DNA of 64,000 nt from Pararhodonellum marinum (GTDB lineage: Bacteria > Bacteroidota > Bacteroidia > Cytophagales > Cyclobacteriaceae): positions 124,001 to 188,000 of the forward strand of contig NZ_JACEFJ010000005.1 of assembly GCF_015354735.1 (NCBI RefSeq), in the 5' to 3' direction. Positions 51,895 through 62,100 of this stretch are shown one piece after another; position 1 is the stretch's first letter, and each line of letters starts with the position of its first letter. The notes beneath the pieces were generated by a model. It saw only the letters and a program-made list of their open reading frames with translations. It had not been told where the DNA came from and did no database searches. A program made the translations under genes and the position numbers.

Positions 51895-54800
51895 TTAGGG
51901 AAGCGGAATCCAAACTGGGTGATCATCGTTTCTGACGGCCAATAGATACTTTTTCCCTCCTTTTTTAACCATTACCATTCTTCTATATTGACCCCAATTG
52001 GTCTTTTCATCATAATTTGAGAAGATGGTAGACATGCCATTGGATAGGGAAATCCGGGTAAAGGGCATTGCTGCTGATTTGCCCAAATCATGACGAAAAT
52101 CATAGAAGTTCCCAGCGGTTAAGACCATGGATTCTGAGCTATCCTTATACCAGTGTAAAGCCATGATCGGGCTAAATTGACTCTTTATGGGAAAAGGGTG
52201 GAAATCAAAATCCCCATTTCCATTATTGAGGAAATACCCTGACCGAAGTTCGTTGACTTCAAGTACGTGAGCGGCTCGAAGCACATCATTCCCAAACAAA
52301 TCTGATGGTTTTCTGATTTGAGCGTAGCTGAAGTAACTTTCGTGTTGCTTTTTGATTACCGGGAGTTGTTTGATCAGGTCATCCCTCGTAGCAAAGGGAA
52401 CCAATTGATCACCCATATAATGAAAAATAAGCGGATCATCCTGCCCATTGCCATCAAAATCATGGTGGTAAAGGTAAATGGGGTTTTCCTTGCTGGCTTT
52501 GAGCTTGGAATTAAGGCCTAGATTCCCTACCAAAATGTCCAGGTGCCCGTCCCCATTGACATCTTCTATCGAAACCGTATTGTACCAGCCTGCTCGGTCA
52601 TCCAGGCCGGTGATAGGGGTCCTTTTAAATTTTCCATCGCTTGTTTTTTTATAAACCTGTACAGGCATCCAGTCTCCTGCTAGTATCAATTCCTTCACCC
52701 CATCCCCATCCAGGTCGGCCCACTGCGCTGCATTGACCATACCAGGTCTAAAGCCTGCTCCAAAATAGTGCTCAGTAGCATCCCTGAACTTTCCCTGGCC
52801 GTCATTGATCAAAAGGTAGGAATAAGGAGCAGCACCATAATTTCCCGTCACGACCTGGGCTCCTACAAAGATATCCGGATATCCATCTCCATTTACGTCA
52901 TGAATGGCCAAAGCGCCGGTGTTTTCCCCTAAAGGGGGTAAAGCATTGGGTGAAAAAACAAGGTTGCCCTGACCGTCATTGAGAAAGAGCCGGTCATAGT
53001 TAAACAATTCACCACTGTTCAATTCCTGCCCACCACTTCCTACATACAAATCCGGGAATCCATTTTGATTGGCATCAAAAAAAACGGCCACCACGTCTTC
53101 TGCCAGCTTGAGTTGCTCAAAAATCGGTGTAGGTTTTAGGGTGAATTCTCCATTCGGCTGCTGGAGGAAAAGGGCTCCAGGCTGACCTTTGGCCCCTCCC
53201 AGGTAAAGGTCATCCAAGCCGTCTCCGTTGACATCGGCCACAGCCAAAGCAGGTCCCATGGAACTGTAGTGCTTGGGCAGCAGGTACTCTCTTTTCTCGG
53301 GATTAAATTCCCTGTTTTCCTGATGTTTCCAGGACTCAAATATTTCAGGCTCCTCAACTGCCAGTTGGGTTAAAGGTGATTCATAGGGAACTTCCCGACC
53401 ATCTCCTTGTCGCAGGACATGGTTTTTTCCTATGTCCAGGTCAAAAATCTCCACCTGATTTCCAGGCCAGATGACTTGGATGGAATCTATCTTTTCTTCC
53501 TTTCCCAATCCAAACGTCAGCCTTGGGTCTACACCTGATTGGAACCCTCGGGTATTGGCCACAGTCTGATGAAGGATTTCACCTGCTCGGTAGATCCTGA
53601 CCTGGGTCCCTATTCCAAATGGATTCAATGGCCCCGCATTCAATTGAAATTGAATGAAATGATAACCCAATTGCTCAGAACTGTTGTTTCTGTATATAAA
53701 AGCAGGCTGATCCACATTGTTGATGATCAAATCCAAATCCCCGTCATTGTCCAAGTCTGCATAGGCCGATCCGGTGGAGTAGGAGGCTTGATCCAGGCCC
53801 CAGATAGAGGATTTATTCTCAAACCGAAAATCTCCCTGATTGTGATAACTGTAATTGGGCAATTTCACGGTAGGCAGCATCTTTATCTGTTGGGCTTCAA
53901 TTTCCTCGTCACTTAATCCAGGTGTGGGCTCTTGGCTGTATTGTATGAAATCCAAATCATTGGGTCGCTTGACAATACCATTGGTAATGTGGAGGTCCTT
54001 GTATCCATCATTGTCCATGTCAAAAATCAAAGGAGACCAGCTCCAATCGGTGGCATAGGTGCCGGTCAATAGGGCAATCTCACTGAACATACCATTGCCT
54101 AGATTGAGCTGAAGGTGGTTTCTCACATACTGGTCTTTGTACCCAAAATTCTTTTTGATGGCAAAGACTTCAGCTTTGTCCTCCCCTACGGATTTCATCC
54201 AGATTTCAGGATTTTCTGGCAGCATGTCTGTGGTAAAGATGTCGGGAAAGCCGTCGTTGTTAAAGTCGTTGATGTCATTGCCCATGCTGTAGCGAGAAGT
54301 ATGGTGTATGGCATCGGACAAGGCTTCCCTAAAGGTTCCGTCCCCGTTGTTGAGGTACAAATAATCATCTTCGGTAAAATCATTGGCCACATACAGGTCC
54401 ATAAAACCATCGCCATTGAGGTCTGCGGCTGCAATGCCCAATCCAAATCCCAAGCTGCTGGAGAAAATGCCTGCTTCCTCAGTAACATCAGTCATCCTTT
54501 CTTCCCCTTGGGCAGCAAGGTTTTTGAACAGCCTATCCCCGCCCATTTCATCCCGGTTTTCACGGGTATCGGCTGCAGAAAAGACTTCTGGCTTTTTAAT
54601 TGAATGGTTAAGTAAGTACAAATCCAGGTCTCCATCATTGTCATAGTCAAAAAAGAGGGCCTGAGTAGAAAATCCTATGAAGTCTATGCCATATTCTGAG
54701 GCTTTTTCTGTAAAGGTCAAGTCCCCGTTGTTGATGTAGAGTTTGTTTTTTCCTTTGAGCCCTTTGTAATCACCAATCTGGCAGACATAAATGTCCAACA

Positions 54801-55176
54801 AACCATCCCCGTTGACGTCTGCCATGGTCACGCCTGTAGACCAGCCGCCATCTCCGGTCACCCCGGCACTTTGACTGATCTCTTCAAAATTGAAATTGCC
54901 TTTGTTGAGGTAAAGCTTGTTCTCCCCCTGATTGGAGTTGAAATAGATATCCACCAAGCCGTCATTGTTGATATCTCCTACAGCGACGCCGCCTCCATTG
55001 TAAAAATAAAGGTATTCCAGAATGTTAAGTTCAGGACTTGACTGCAGGCTGTTGTTGAAGTCAATCCCTGTCGTCTCTGAAGACATCAATGTAAAAAGGG
55101 TGTCCTCTTCGGGTTTTTGGCAGCCTATCAAAAGGACCAAAATACTTGCAAGGAGGCAAAAGGTATTTTTAGGCAT
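51895..55176 (-). CDS. CRTAC1-family lipoprotein with FG-GAP/VCBS repeats and ASPIC/UnbV segment (paralogue 3)
   Basis: A 1,093-residue surface lipoprotein (signal ASILVLLIGCQKPEE). Two blocks of calcium-binding FG-GAP repeats of the form D-x-N/D-x-DG-x-x-D are seen: seven before the middle (GDINNDGLVDIYF, ADVNGDGLLDIYV, FDYDNDGDLDLYL and others) and about six after. Between them is the ASPIC/UnbV segment RGFQSGVDPRLTFGLG. Such beta-propeller proteins bind sugars or proteins at the cell surface. The frame continues to 55227, but that start lies inside the upstream gene; 55176 gives a proper lipoprotein signal. Confidence 0.88.
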   Translation of the reverse strand: MPKNTFCLLASILVLLIGCQKPEEDTLFTLMSSETTGIDFNNSLQSSPELNILEYLYFYNGGGVAVGDINNDGLVDIYFNSNQGENKLYLNKGNFNFEEISQSAGVTGDGGWSTGVTMADVNGDGLLDIYVCQIGDYKGLKGKNKLYINNGDLTFTEKASEYGIDFIGFSTQALFFDYDNDGDLDLYLLNHSIKKPEVFSAADTRENRDEMGGDRLFKNLAAQGEERMTDVTEEAGIFSSSLGFGLGIAAADLNGDGFMDLYVANDFTEDDYLYLNNGDGTFREALSDAIHHTSRYSMGNDINDFNNDGFPDIFTTDMLPENPEIWMKSVGEDKAEVFAIKKNFGYKDQYVRNHLQLNLGNGMFSEIALLTGTYATDWSWSPLIFDMDNDGYKDLHITNGIVKRPNDLDFIQYSQEPTPGLSDEEIEAQQIKMLPTVKLPNYSYHNQGDFRFENKSSIWGLDQASYSTGSAYADLDNDGDLDLIINNVDQPAFIYRNNSSEQLGYHFIQFQLNAGPLNPFGIGTQVRIYRAGEILHQTVANTRGFQSGVDPRLTFGLGKEEKIDSIQVIWPGNQVEIFDLDIGKNHVLRQGDGREVPYESPLTQLAVEEPEIFESWKHQENREFNPEKREYLLPKHYSSMGPALAVADVNGDGLDDLYLGGAKGQPGALFLQQPNGEFTLKPTPIFEQLKLAEDVVAVFFDANQNGFPDLYVGSGGQELNSGELFNYDRLFLNDGQGNLVFSPNALPPLGENTGALAIHDVNGDGYPDIFVGAQVVTGNYGAAPYSYLLINDGQGKFRDATEHYFGAGFRPGMVNAAQWADLDGDGVKELILAGDWMPVQVYKKTSDGKFKRTPITGLDDRAGWYNTVSIEDVNGDGHLDILVGNLGLNSKLKASKENPIYLYHHDFDGNGQDDPLIFHYMGDQLVPFATRDDLIKQLPVIKKQHESYFSYAQIRKPSDLFGNDVLRAAHVLEVNELRSGYFLNNGNGDFDFHPFPIKSQFSPIMALHWYKDSSESMVLTAGNFYDFRHDLGKSAAMPFTRISLSNGMSTIFSNYDEKTNWGQYRRMVMVKKGGKKYLLAVRNDDHPVWIPLP

Positions 55177-55214
55177 TGTGTTTATGTATCGATGCAGCAA
55201 ATTCCAAGGGTGAC

Positions 55215-58200
55215 CTAGTAGCGCCACATGTCCAATTCGTCATTGTTTTTAACCACCACCAGGAACCGCTCTCCCTTTTGCTCTAGGGTGTAGAAATCCC
55301 GTATATCGCCTGTCAGAGACAGCCCATGCGTTCTATTGGGTAGGTACTCAAAACTCCCATCGCCTTCTCCCAGAAGAACTTCGCCATAACTGGCATCGTA
55401 TTTTCCTGCCTGAGGCTTTACCCCATACAGGTTGCCGCCCAGAATCAGGTCGTCGATGCCATCTTTATTGATATCGGTAACCGATATGGCATATACCCAG
55501 GATTTCTGAGCCATTCTTGGCAGTGAAGCAATGGTAAAATTTCCATTTCCCTGATTGAGCATGACGGCGGATTCAAAGAAATTGGCCTCCTGAATGACCG
55601 AGTTGGCCAACTCTTCAGGGCTGAATATCTGCTCCAAAGTTTGGTTGTTGAAGGCCGCGTATTTCAGGTAGCGCTTTTTAATCTTCGGCACCTGCATGTC
55701 CAATTCATGCTTTAGCGTATATGGAATGTGCGTATCGCCCGACTTTTGTGTATAAATTTGTTCTATGCTGCCATTTTGGTCAAAATCATTGACAAACATC
55801 CGGATGGGATTTTCTTGTGAAGCTTTGAACCTGGTGTTCAATCCGTGATTGCCCAAGACAAAATCAGGTAAACCGTCCCCATTGAAATCACCTACGGCGA
55901 TGCTTTGGTACCAGCCTTTGTACGCATCAAATTGGCTGTTTTCCTGTCGAACCAATTTGCCTTCATGCTGAATAAAGACCTTTGGAGCCATCCAGTATCC
56001 AACCAGAACCAAGTCGTCTTTGCCATCTCCATTGACATCAGCTGCTATGGCGTCTGTGACCATTCCCAAGTCTTTCAATTCCGGGGCATGGGTTGAAGAA
56101 GCTTCTTTGAAATTGCCTTTTCCATCATTGAGGTAAATATGGCTGCTGGCATGGATGCCATAAGCAAAAGGGACCAGCCGGCCGCCCACAAACAAATCCG
56201 GATATCCATCTGCGTTGATGTCTAAAACCTGTACGACTGAAGAACTTCCGCGAATAGCAGGAAAGGCATTTCCCTCTGATTTGGTGAAGTTGCCTTGGCC
56301 ATCATTCAGGTAAAGGCGATCTGCCAGATCCAAGGCGCCGAACCCGGATTCATTGCCCCCTGAAGTCACAAAAAGATCCAGGTGCCCATTGCCATTTGCA
56401 TCGAAGAATACCGCATCGGTGTCCTCAGAAAAGCGGTCTTTTTCCAGAAATTCCTGTTCTGATTTCACAAATTTCCCGTTGCCTTGTTGTATGAAGAGTG
56501 CTCCGGGAAAGCCTTTGGCCCCTCCAATATACAAATCCTCTAAACCATCCCCATTGATATCACCAGCTGCAAGTTTTGGCCCTTCTGTAGAAAACATATG
56601 GTAAGTCAATCTGTCGCGGTCAAAATCAATGATGTTGTTTTCTATATGTTGGAAATCCAGTTTTTCTGAAGTTTCTGTTTTTTGGAACAAAGGGGTCGGC
56701 CTGGGTGAAAAAAACGCAAAATTTGGAGATGATTCATTCGCTTCCTCCCACTTGAAAGTGAGCAATTGGTTGGTGGGGAGATCTTTTTCATGGGTTATCT
56801 TCCCATCCGGCCAGCGAATGGTCAATTCATCAAGGGTTTCACGGGCACCAAGTCCAAAAGTCAGTTTAGGGTCCACAGAGGATTGAAATCCTCTGTTGGG
56901 CATTTGTTCCTGGTAGAAAATGTCTTCCCCTGCTTTGATCCTTACCTGTGCACCTATGGCATGGGTATTCCCTTCCTTTCCCTCCAATTGGATTTGCAAA
57001 AAACGATGTTCAGGATGAAATTCCCCGCTTTTGTTCTTGAAAATCAAGGCTTCCTGATTGATGTTGCTGATCACCAGATCCAGGCTACCGTCATTGTTGA
57101 GGTCTCCATAAGCTGCACCGTTGGAATGAATGGGGTTTCCCAAGCCCCATTCCACGGCCAGATTGGTAAACTTAAGGTCCCCTTCGTTTTTGAACGCATA
57201 ATTTGGAACCGGCGTCACTGGTATGGGATCCACCAAAGCCCGGTAATTTACCCCCTGTTGGGAAATGATTTTCTTTTTGGTTTCCTCATTGTCTATAAAG
57301 TTCAGGTAATCCAGGTCTGTGATGTCCTGATAGATGCCGTTGGCTACAAAGAGGTCTTTTTTACCGTCATTGTCCATGTCAAAAATCAAGGCCCCCCAAC
57401 TCCAATCCGTGGCCTCCATACCGGTTAACCTGCCCAATTCTGAAAAGGTCCCGTCCCCGTTGTTGACATGGAGCATGTTGCGGGAAAGTTGATAATGGTA
57501 GCCATGTTCTTTGTTGAACTGATACCTGTCCCAGCTCTCGAACGTAGTCACCTGCTTGAGCCGATCCAGCGGTTCCGGTAGCATGTCAGTGACAAAGATG
57601 TCCAAGAAGCCGTTGTTGTTGATGTCGGCGATGTCTGCGCCCATGGAAGCTGCAGAAATGGACCGCATGTAGTTTTCCAGGGATTCGGTAAAGGTCCCAT
57701 CCTGATTGTTGATGTACAGGTAATCTTTTTCAAAAAAATCATTGGAAATAAAGATGTCCATCCATCCATCCTGATTGACGTCTCCAATGGTGATCCCCAA
57801 ACCAAATCCGATGAGGCTTCCGAAAATACCCGCCTCCTCACTAACGTCAACAAATTTTCCACCGTCATTCCGGAACAACTTGTCCCCACCAACCGGATCC
57901 CGCCTTGGGCGTTCGTTTTGCATTTTGTTGAAGCTGCCGATGGCTTGGTAACTGTTGTTCAAAAGGTAGACATCAAGGTCCCCGTCATTGTCATAATCGA
58001 AAAATACGGCATGGGTAGAAAACCCCTGATCCGCCAATCCAAATTCTTCGGCACGCTCAGTAAAGGTCCCGTCACCGTTGTTGATGAAGAGCTCGTTCTG
58101 TTTGTTGTCCCCTTGGATATCGCCGGAATTACACACGTAAATATCCAATAGACCATCTCCATTCACATCAGCCATGGCCACTCCTGTGCTCCAGGCGCGG

Positions 58201-58538
58201 GTTCCGGCTACACCTGCTTCCTCGGTGACATCCTTGAATTTGAAATCACCTTCATTCAGGTAAAGCTTGTTCTCACCCATGTTGGAAGTGAAATAGATGT
58301 CCAGGAGACCATCATTATTGACATCTCCTAAAGCCACCCCACCGCCATTGTAATAATTCCTGTAGGTGAAAATATTAAATGCATCCGTAAAGGTCAGGTC
58401 ATTGCTGAAGGTAATGCCGGAGGATTGGGAACCAATCTTCTCAAACAGGGTATCCTGGGGAGGAGATTCTTTGGTATGGCAACCCGCCCACAGGCCAACT
58501 AACAAGCCAAGCCAGCTATATTTATTGATTTTGGTCAT
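55215..58538 (-). CDS. CRTAC1-family lipoprotein with FG-GAP/VCBS repeats and ASPIC/UnbV segment (paralogue 2)
   Basis: A 1,107-residue paralogue of its two neighbours, lipoprotein signal LGLLVGLWAGCHTKE. About fourteen Ca-binding repeats, e.g. GDVNNDGLLDIYF, ADVNGDGLLDIYV, FDYDNDGDLDVYL, then ASPIC segment RGFQSSVDPKLTFGLG, then GDINGDGLEDLYIGG and further repeats. The conserved AKGFPGALFIQQG and GNHGLNTRF phrases recur in all three. The start overlaps the small lipoprotein gene by 17 bp. Binding target unknown. Confidence 0.9.
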   Translation of the reverse strand: MTKINKYSWLGLLVGLWAGCHTKESPPQDTLFEKIGSQSSGITFSNDLTFTDAFNIFTYRNYYNGGGVALGDVNNDGLLDIYFTSNMGENKLYLNEGDFKFKDVTEEAGVAGTRAWSTGVAMADVNGDGLLDIYVCNSGDIQGDNKQNELFINNGDGTFTERAEEFGLADQGFSTHAVFFDYDNDGDLDVYLLNNSYQAIGSFNKMQNERPRRDPVGGDKLFRNDGGKFVDVSEEAGIFGSLIGFGLGITIGDVNQDGWMDIFISNDFFEKDYLYINNQDGTFTESLENYMRSISAASMGADIADINNNGFLDIFVTDMLPEPLDRLKQVTTFESWDRYQFNKEHGYHYQLSRNMLHVNNGDGTFSELGRLTGMEATDWSWGALIFDMDNDGKKDLFVANGIYQDITDLDYLNFIDNEETKKKIISQQGVNYRALVDPIPVTPVPNYAFKNEGDLKFTNLAVEWGLGNPIHSNGAAYGDLNNDGSLDLVISNINQEALIFKNKSGEFHPEHRFLQIQLEGKEGNTHAIGAQVRIKAGEDIFYQEQMPNRGFQSSVDPKLTFGLGARETLDELTIRWPDGKITHEKDLPTNQLLTFKWEEANESSPNFAFFSPRPTPLFQKTETSEKLDFQHIENNIIDFDRDRLTYHMFSTEGPKLAAGDINGDGLEDLYIGGAKGFPGALFIQQGNGKFVKSEQEFLEKDRFSEDTDAVFFDANGNGHLDLFVTSGGNESGFGALDLADRLYLNDGQGNFTKSEGNAFPAIRGSSSVVQVLDINADGYPDLFVGGRLVPFAYGIHASSHIYLNDGKGNFKEASSTHAPELKDLGMVTDAIAADVNGDGKDDLVLVGYWMAPKVFIQHEGKLVRQENSQFDAYKGWYQSIAVGDFNGDGLPDFVLGNHGLNTRFKASQENPIRMFVNDFDQNGSIEQIYTQKSGDTHIPYTLKHELDMQVPKIKKRYLKYAAFNNQTLEQIFSPEELANSVIQEANFFESAVMLNQGNGNFTIASLPRMAQKSWVYAISVTDINKDGIDDLILGGNLYGVKPQAGKYDASYGEVLLGEGDGSFEYLPNRTHGLSLTGDIRDFYTLEQKGERFLVVVKNNDELDMWRY

Positions 58539-59118
58539 GGTTCATCAAGTCAGAATAATCTTTGACGTTCAGGTCAAGGATTTCGGCCCTGACAATCGAA
58601 AGGTTAAGTATAAAAACCCTGATATGTCTGTTGCCGTCGATTTTTACCCATGCTTTCTGGGTTTTTTGTTTGTTGGTAACTTCAAAAAAGCCCTCTCCAT
58701 ACCATGATTCCAGCAAAGCGATCACATCTTCCAACAAGAGATCATTGGTGAAATCAGTGTGGTTAGGAAGCCAGGCGGGGTATTTGAACTCCATGGGCAT
58801 ATAATAGATCTTATCATCCTCAAATTTTGGGTAAAAAAACATATTTACTTCTTTGCCGGAGCTGACTTCAGGCTTGTACTGTATCCGCAAGGCATTGGCG
58901 CCATCCCTTAAAATGCCATTTTTGTTGTGTTCCCAGCAGGTCACATAGAAGTCCTTTCTGGTCATGCCGAAATGAATGTCCAAGAACAATTCATTGTGAA
59001 TCTCCCCTGATGCCAATTCCTTTTGTTTGACTTTTTCATAGTCGCTTTGGATTTGACAGGCGGTGAACAAAAAGATCAGAAGAATCCCAATCAAAATCTG
59101 AGTTAAAATGGATCTCAT
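58522..59118 (-). CDS. Small hypothetical lipoprotein within the CRTAC1 cluster
   Basis: A 198-residue exported protein, lipoprotein-type signal (ILIGILLIFLFTACQ). The rest has alternating strands and helices with LFLDIHFGMTRKDFYVTC, a solitary CWEHN and a basic RHIRVFILNLSIVRAEI end. No known domain was recognised. It lies between paralogues 1 and 2, overlaps the start of paralogue 2 by 17 bp and begins 29 bp after paralogue 1. That tight packing implies the same transcript and a joint role. An ATG 18 bp further upstream (59136) is also possible. Confidence 0.65.
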   Translation of the reverse strand: MRSILTQILIGILLIFLFTACQIQSDYEKVKQKELASGEIHNELFLDIHFGMTRKDFYVTCWEHNKNGILRDGANALRIQYKPEVSSGKEVNMFFYPKFEDDKIYYMPMEFKYPAWLPNHTDFTNDLLLEDVIALLESWYGEGFFEVTNKQKTQKAWVKIDGNRHIRVFILNLSIVRAEILDLNVKDYSDLMNHDQNQ

Positions 59119-59147
59119 CCAAATATCGTGTACCATGTATTATTCAT

Positions 59148-62100
59148 TTACTTTTTTTCCAAAATCACTGGCTCCCTGTTGTTGCGCAGAAATACCAACA
59201 TTTCTTTTCCTTTTATAGTCAGCGGTTTGATGTCTCTGATTTCTCCCTCAATATAAATACCCGATGCCGAGGCGGAAAGTGCCTTCCAAGTCTGCTTTTC
59301 ATCCCTTTCCATCAGCCAACCGTAACTGCCCATGTTGATGCCAAGTTCGGGTTTGATGCGGCTTTGGTTGCCCCCTAGGAAAACGGATAGATGCCCATTT
59401 TCGTCTGTTTCGGAATGGATGGCATAGACAGGGCTAGCTTGGATGATTGAAGGAAGGTCTGATTTTTCAAATTTACCATTTCCCTGATTTATATATAGGG
59501 TAGTGGCCAAAGTTTTTGCTTGAAGCACCACACTTCTGCTCAATACATTTTCCGGGAAGAGATCTTCCAAGGTTTTGTCTTTATAATCATCATAGCGAAG
59601 CAGTTGTTTTCTTAATCCCGGAATCTGTTTCAAAAGGGCTGTTTTCAAAACCAATGGATAAGCCTTCCCATTTTCATATTGGGTGATCAGGTGTTCAATG
59701 CTTCCGTTTTGGTCAAAATCATTGATGTGCATTTCCAGCGGATGATCGATGCTGGCGCTGAGTCGGGTATTGAGGCCATGGTTTCCGATCAGCAGGTCAG
59801 GCTTGCCGTCTCCATTGGCATCCAGGACCTGAAGGGTGTTCCACAAACCTTCAGTATCCTTAAAACCACTTGATTCTGAAATATCCTCGTAACTTCCGTT
59901 GTTTTTTTTGAATACTTTGACGCCCATCCATTCACCTACCAAGACAATCTCTTCCTGACCATCTCCATCCAAGTCTAGGATGGCAGCATCTCTGGTCATG
60001 CCGATTTCTTTCAGACCAGTTGCCAAAGTTTCGGTTTTGTCCTGAAATTGTCCATTGCCTTGGTTTTCCAGAATGCGCACGTCTCCGGGGATGCCATAGG
60101 CGAATGGTATGGCCCGGGTGCCGACCAGCAGATCCATTTTTCCATCTTCATTGTGGTCAAAGGATTTAACAAAAGAAGTACTTTCATTCCTGGAAGGTAG
60201 GGCATCTTGCGACTTCGTAAAATTACCCCTGCCATCATTCAGGTACAGGCGATCTTGATAATAGGGAGTGCGGTTGCCAAACTCGATGCTACCGCTTGCC
60301 AAATAGAGGTCCAAGTGACCGTTCCCATTGGCATCAAAAAACAGCGCATCCACATCTTCCGCCAATTGGTCCGCTTCAAAAAGTTCGGTTTGGTGGGGAA
60401 GGAAGTTGCCGCTTGCCGTTTGCAAAAACAAGGCGGAAGGCTGACCTTTGGCTCCAGTGATGGCCAAATCATCCAGTCCATCCCCGTTGACATCTCCGAT
60501 GGCCATTTTGGGTCCTTCATTGCTGACCATATGAAAGCGAAGTCGGTCCCGGTCAAAATCAATAAAAGGACTTTCCTGATGTTGCCAATCCAAAATATCC
60601 GAGGAAATGGTTTGGTATTTTGGAGTAGCCACCTTTTTCTGCAAAGGCGAAATGGTGGAGGCATCCCGTGGATTCAATTTGAGCAATTGGTCTGAGGGAA
60701 TATCATAGAGCATGGATTGCTGCCCATTGGGCCACAAGACATGGATGCTGTCCAATACTTCAATTTGTCCCAAACCCACATGCACCCGATGGTCCACGGA
60801 GGACATGTAGCCTTTGACGGGATTGTGTTCTGCATAAAAAAGGCGGTCTCCGGAATACAGGGTCAATTGGGTTCCGAAATTTCCGTTTAAGTCAAATTGA
60901 ATGGCTTGGTTCCCTGAAATTTCCCGGCTGTTGTTTTTGAAAATAAAAACTTCTCCATTGAGATTGTTGACAACAAGGTCAAGGTCGCCGTCATTGTCAA
61001 GGTCAGCATATGCGGCTCCGGTAGAGAATCCCACTTGATCCATGCCTGCAGCGGCAGCCACATTCTCAAAATGGAAATCACCATGGTTTTTAAAAAGGTA
61101 ATTTCTGATTGGTGTGGAGGGAAATTCCTCAATCATTTTTGTGATCAGCACACTGTCTTTCCTGAATTGGGCCACCAGTTCCTGATTGTCCTGATAGTAG
61201 TCTACAAAATCAAAATCCGTCAGGTCTTTCACGATGCCATTGGCCACGAAAATGTCCCGAAGCCCATCATTGTCCATGTCAAAGATCAAGGCTCCCCAAC
61301 TCCAGTCTGTCGCGTGAACCCCGGACTGCCTGCCAACATCAATAAAGTGGACGCGATCCGTTCCAGGAATCGGGCCTAAATTCCTTTGGAGGGTGTTTCG
61401 GGTAAACTGATGGTAATAGCCTGCATCCAAGTTGGCTTGGTATTTATCCCAGTCTTCAAAGGGGGTTTTGGTTTTGAAACGGGCCATGCTTTCCGGAAGC
61501 ATTTCGGTCACATAGATGTCCGGCCAGCCATTGTTGTCCAGGTCGGCGATATCTGCGCCCATGGCTCCCATGCTGATTTCTGTCATCATCTCTTCCAAAG
61601 ACTCCGTAAAAGTCCCATCCTGATTGTTGAGGTAGAGGTAATCTTTTTCAAAAAAGTCATTGGAGACATAGAGGTCAGGCCAGCCATCCTTATTCAGATC
61701 TGCTACGGTCACTCCCAGACCATAGCCAATGGCACTGCCATAAATCCCCGCCTCCTCACTCACATCGGTGAAGTGGTCACCGTCATTTCTGTACAATTTA
61801 TTTCCTCCCTCAGGATCTCTTATCTCCCGCTGACCTTTGCGTAGATCATAAATACCTACGGAACGGGCGGAATTGTTGAGCAGATACATGTCCAAATCCC
61901 CGTCTTTGTCATAGTCGAAAAACACGGCATGTTGGGACAATCCCTCATCCGCAATGCCATATGCATGGGCCATCTCGGTGAATGTAAGGTCTCCGTTGTT
62001 GATATAAAGTGCGTTGTGTCTTTCTTGTCCCTCCAAGGGTCCGGATTTGCAGATGTAGATATCGAGTAATCCATCCCCGTTCACGTCTGCCATGCTGACG

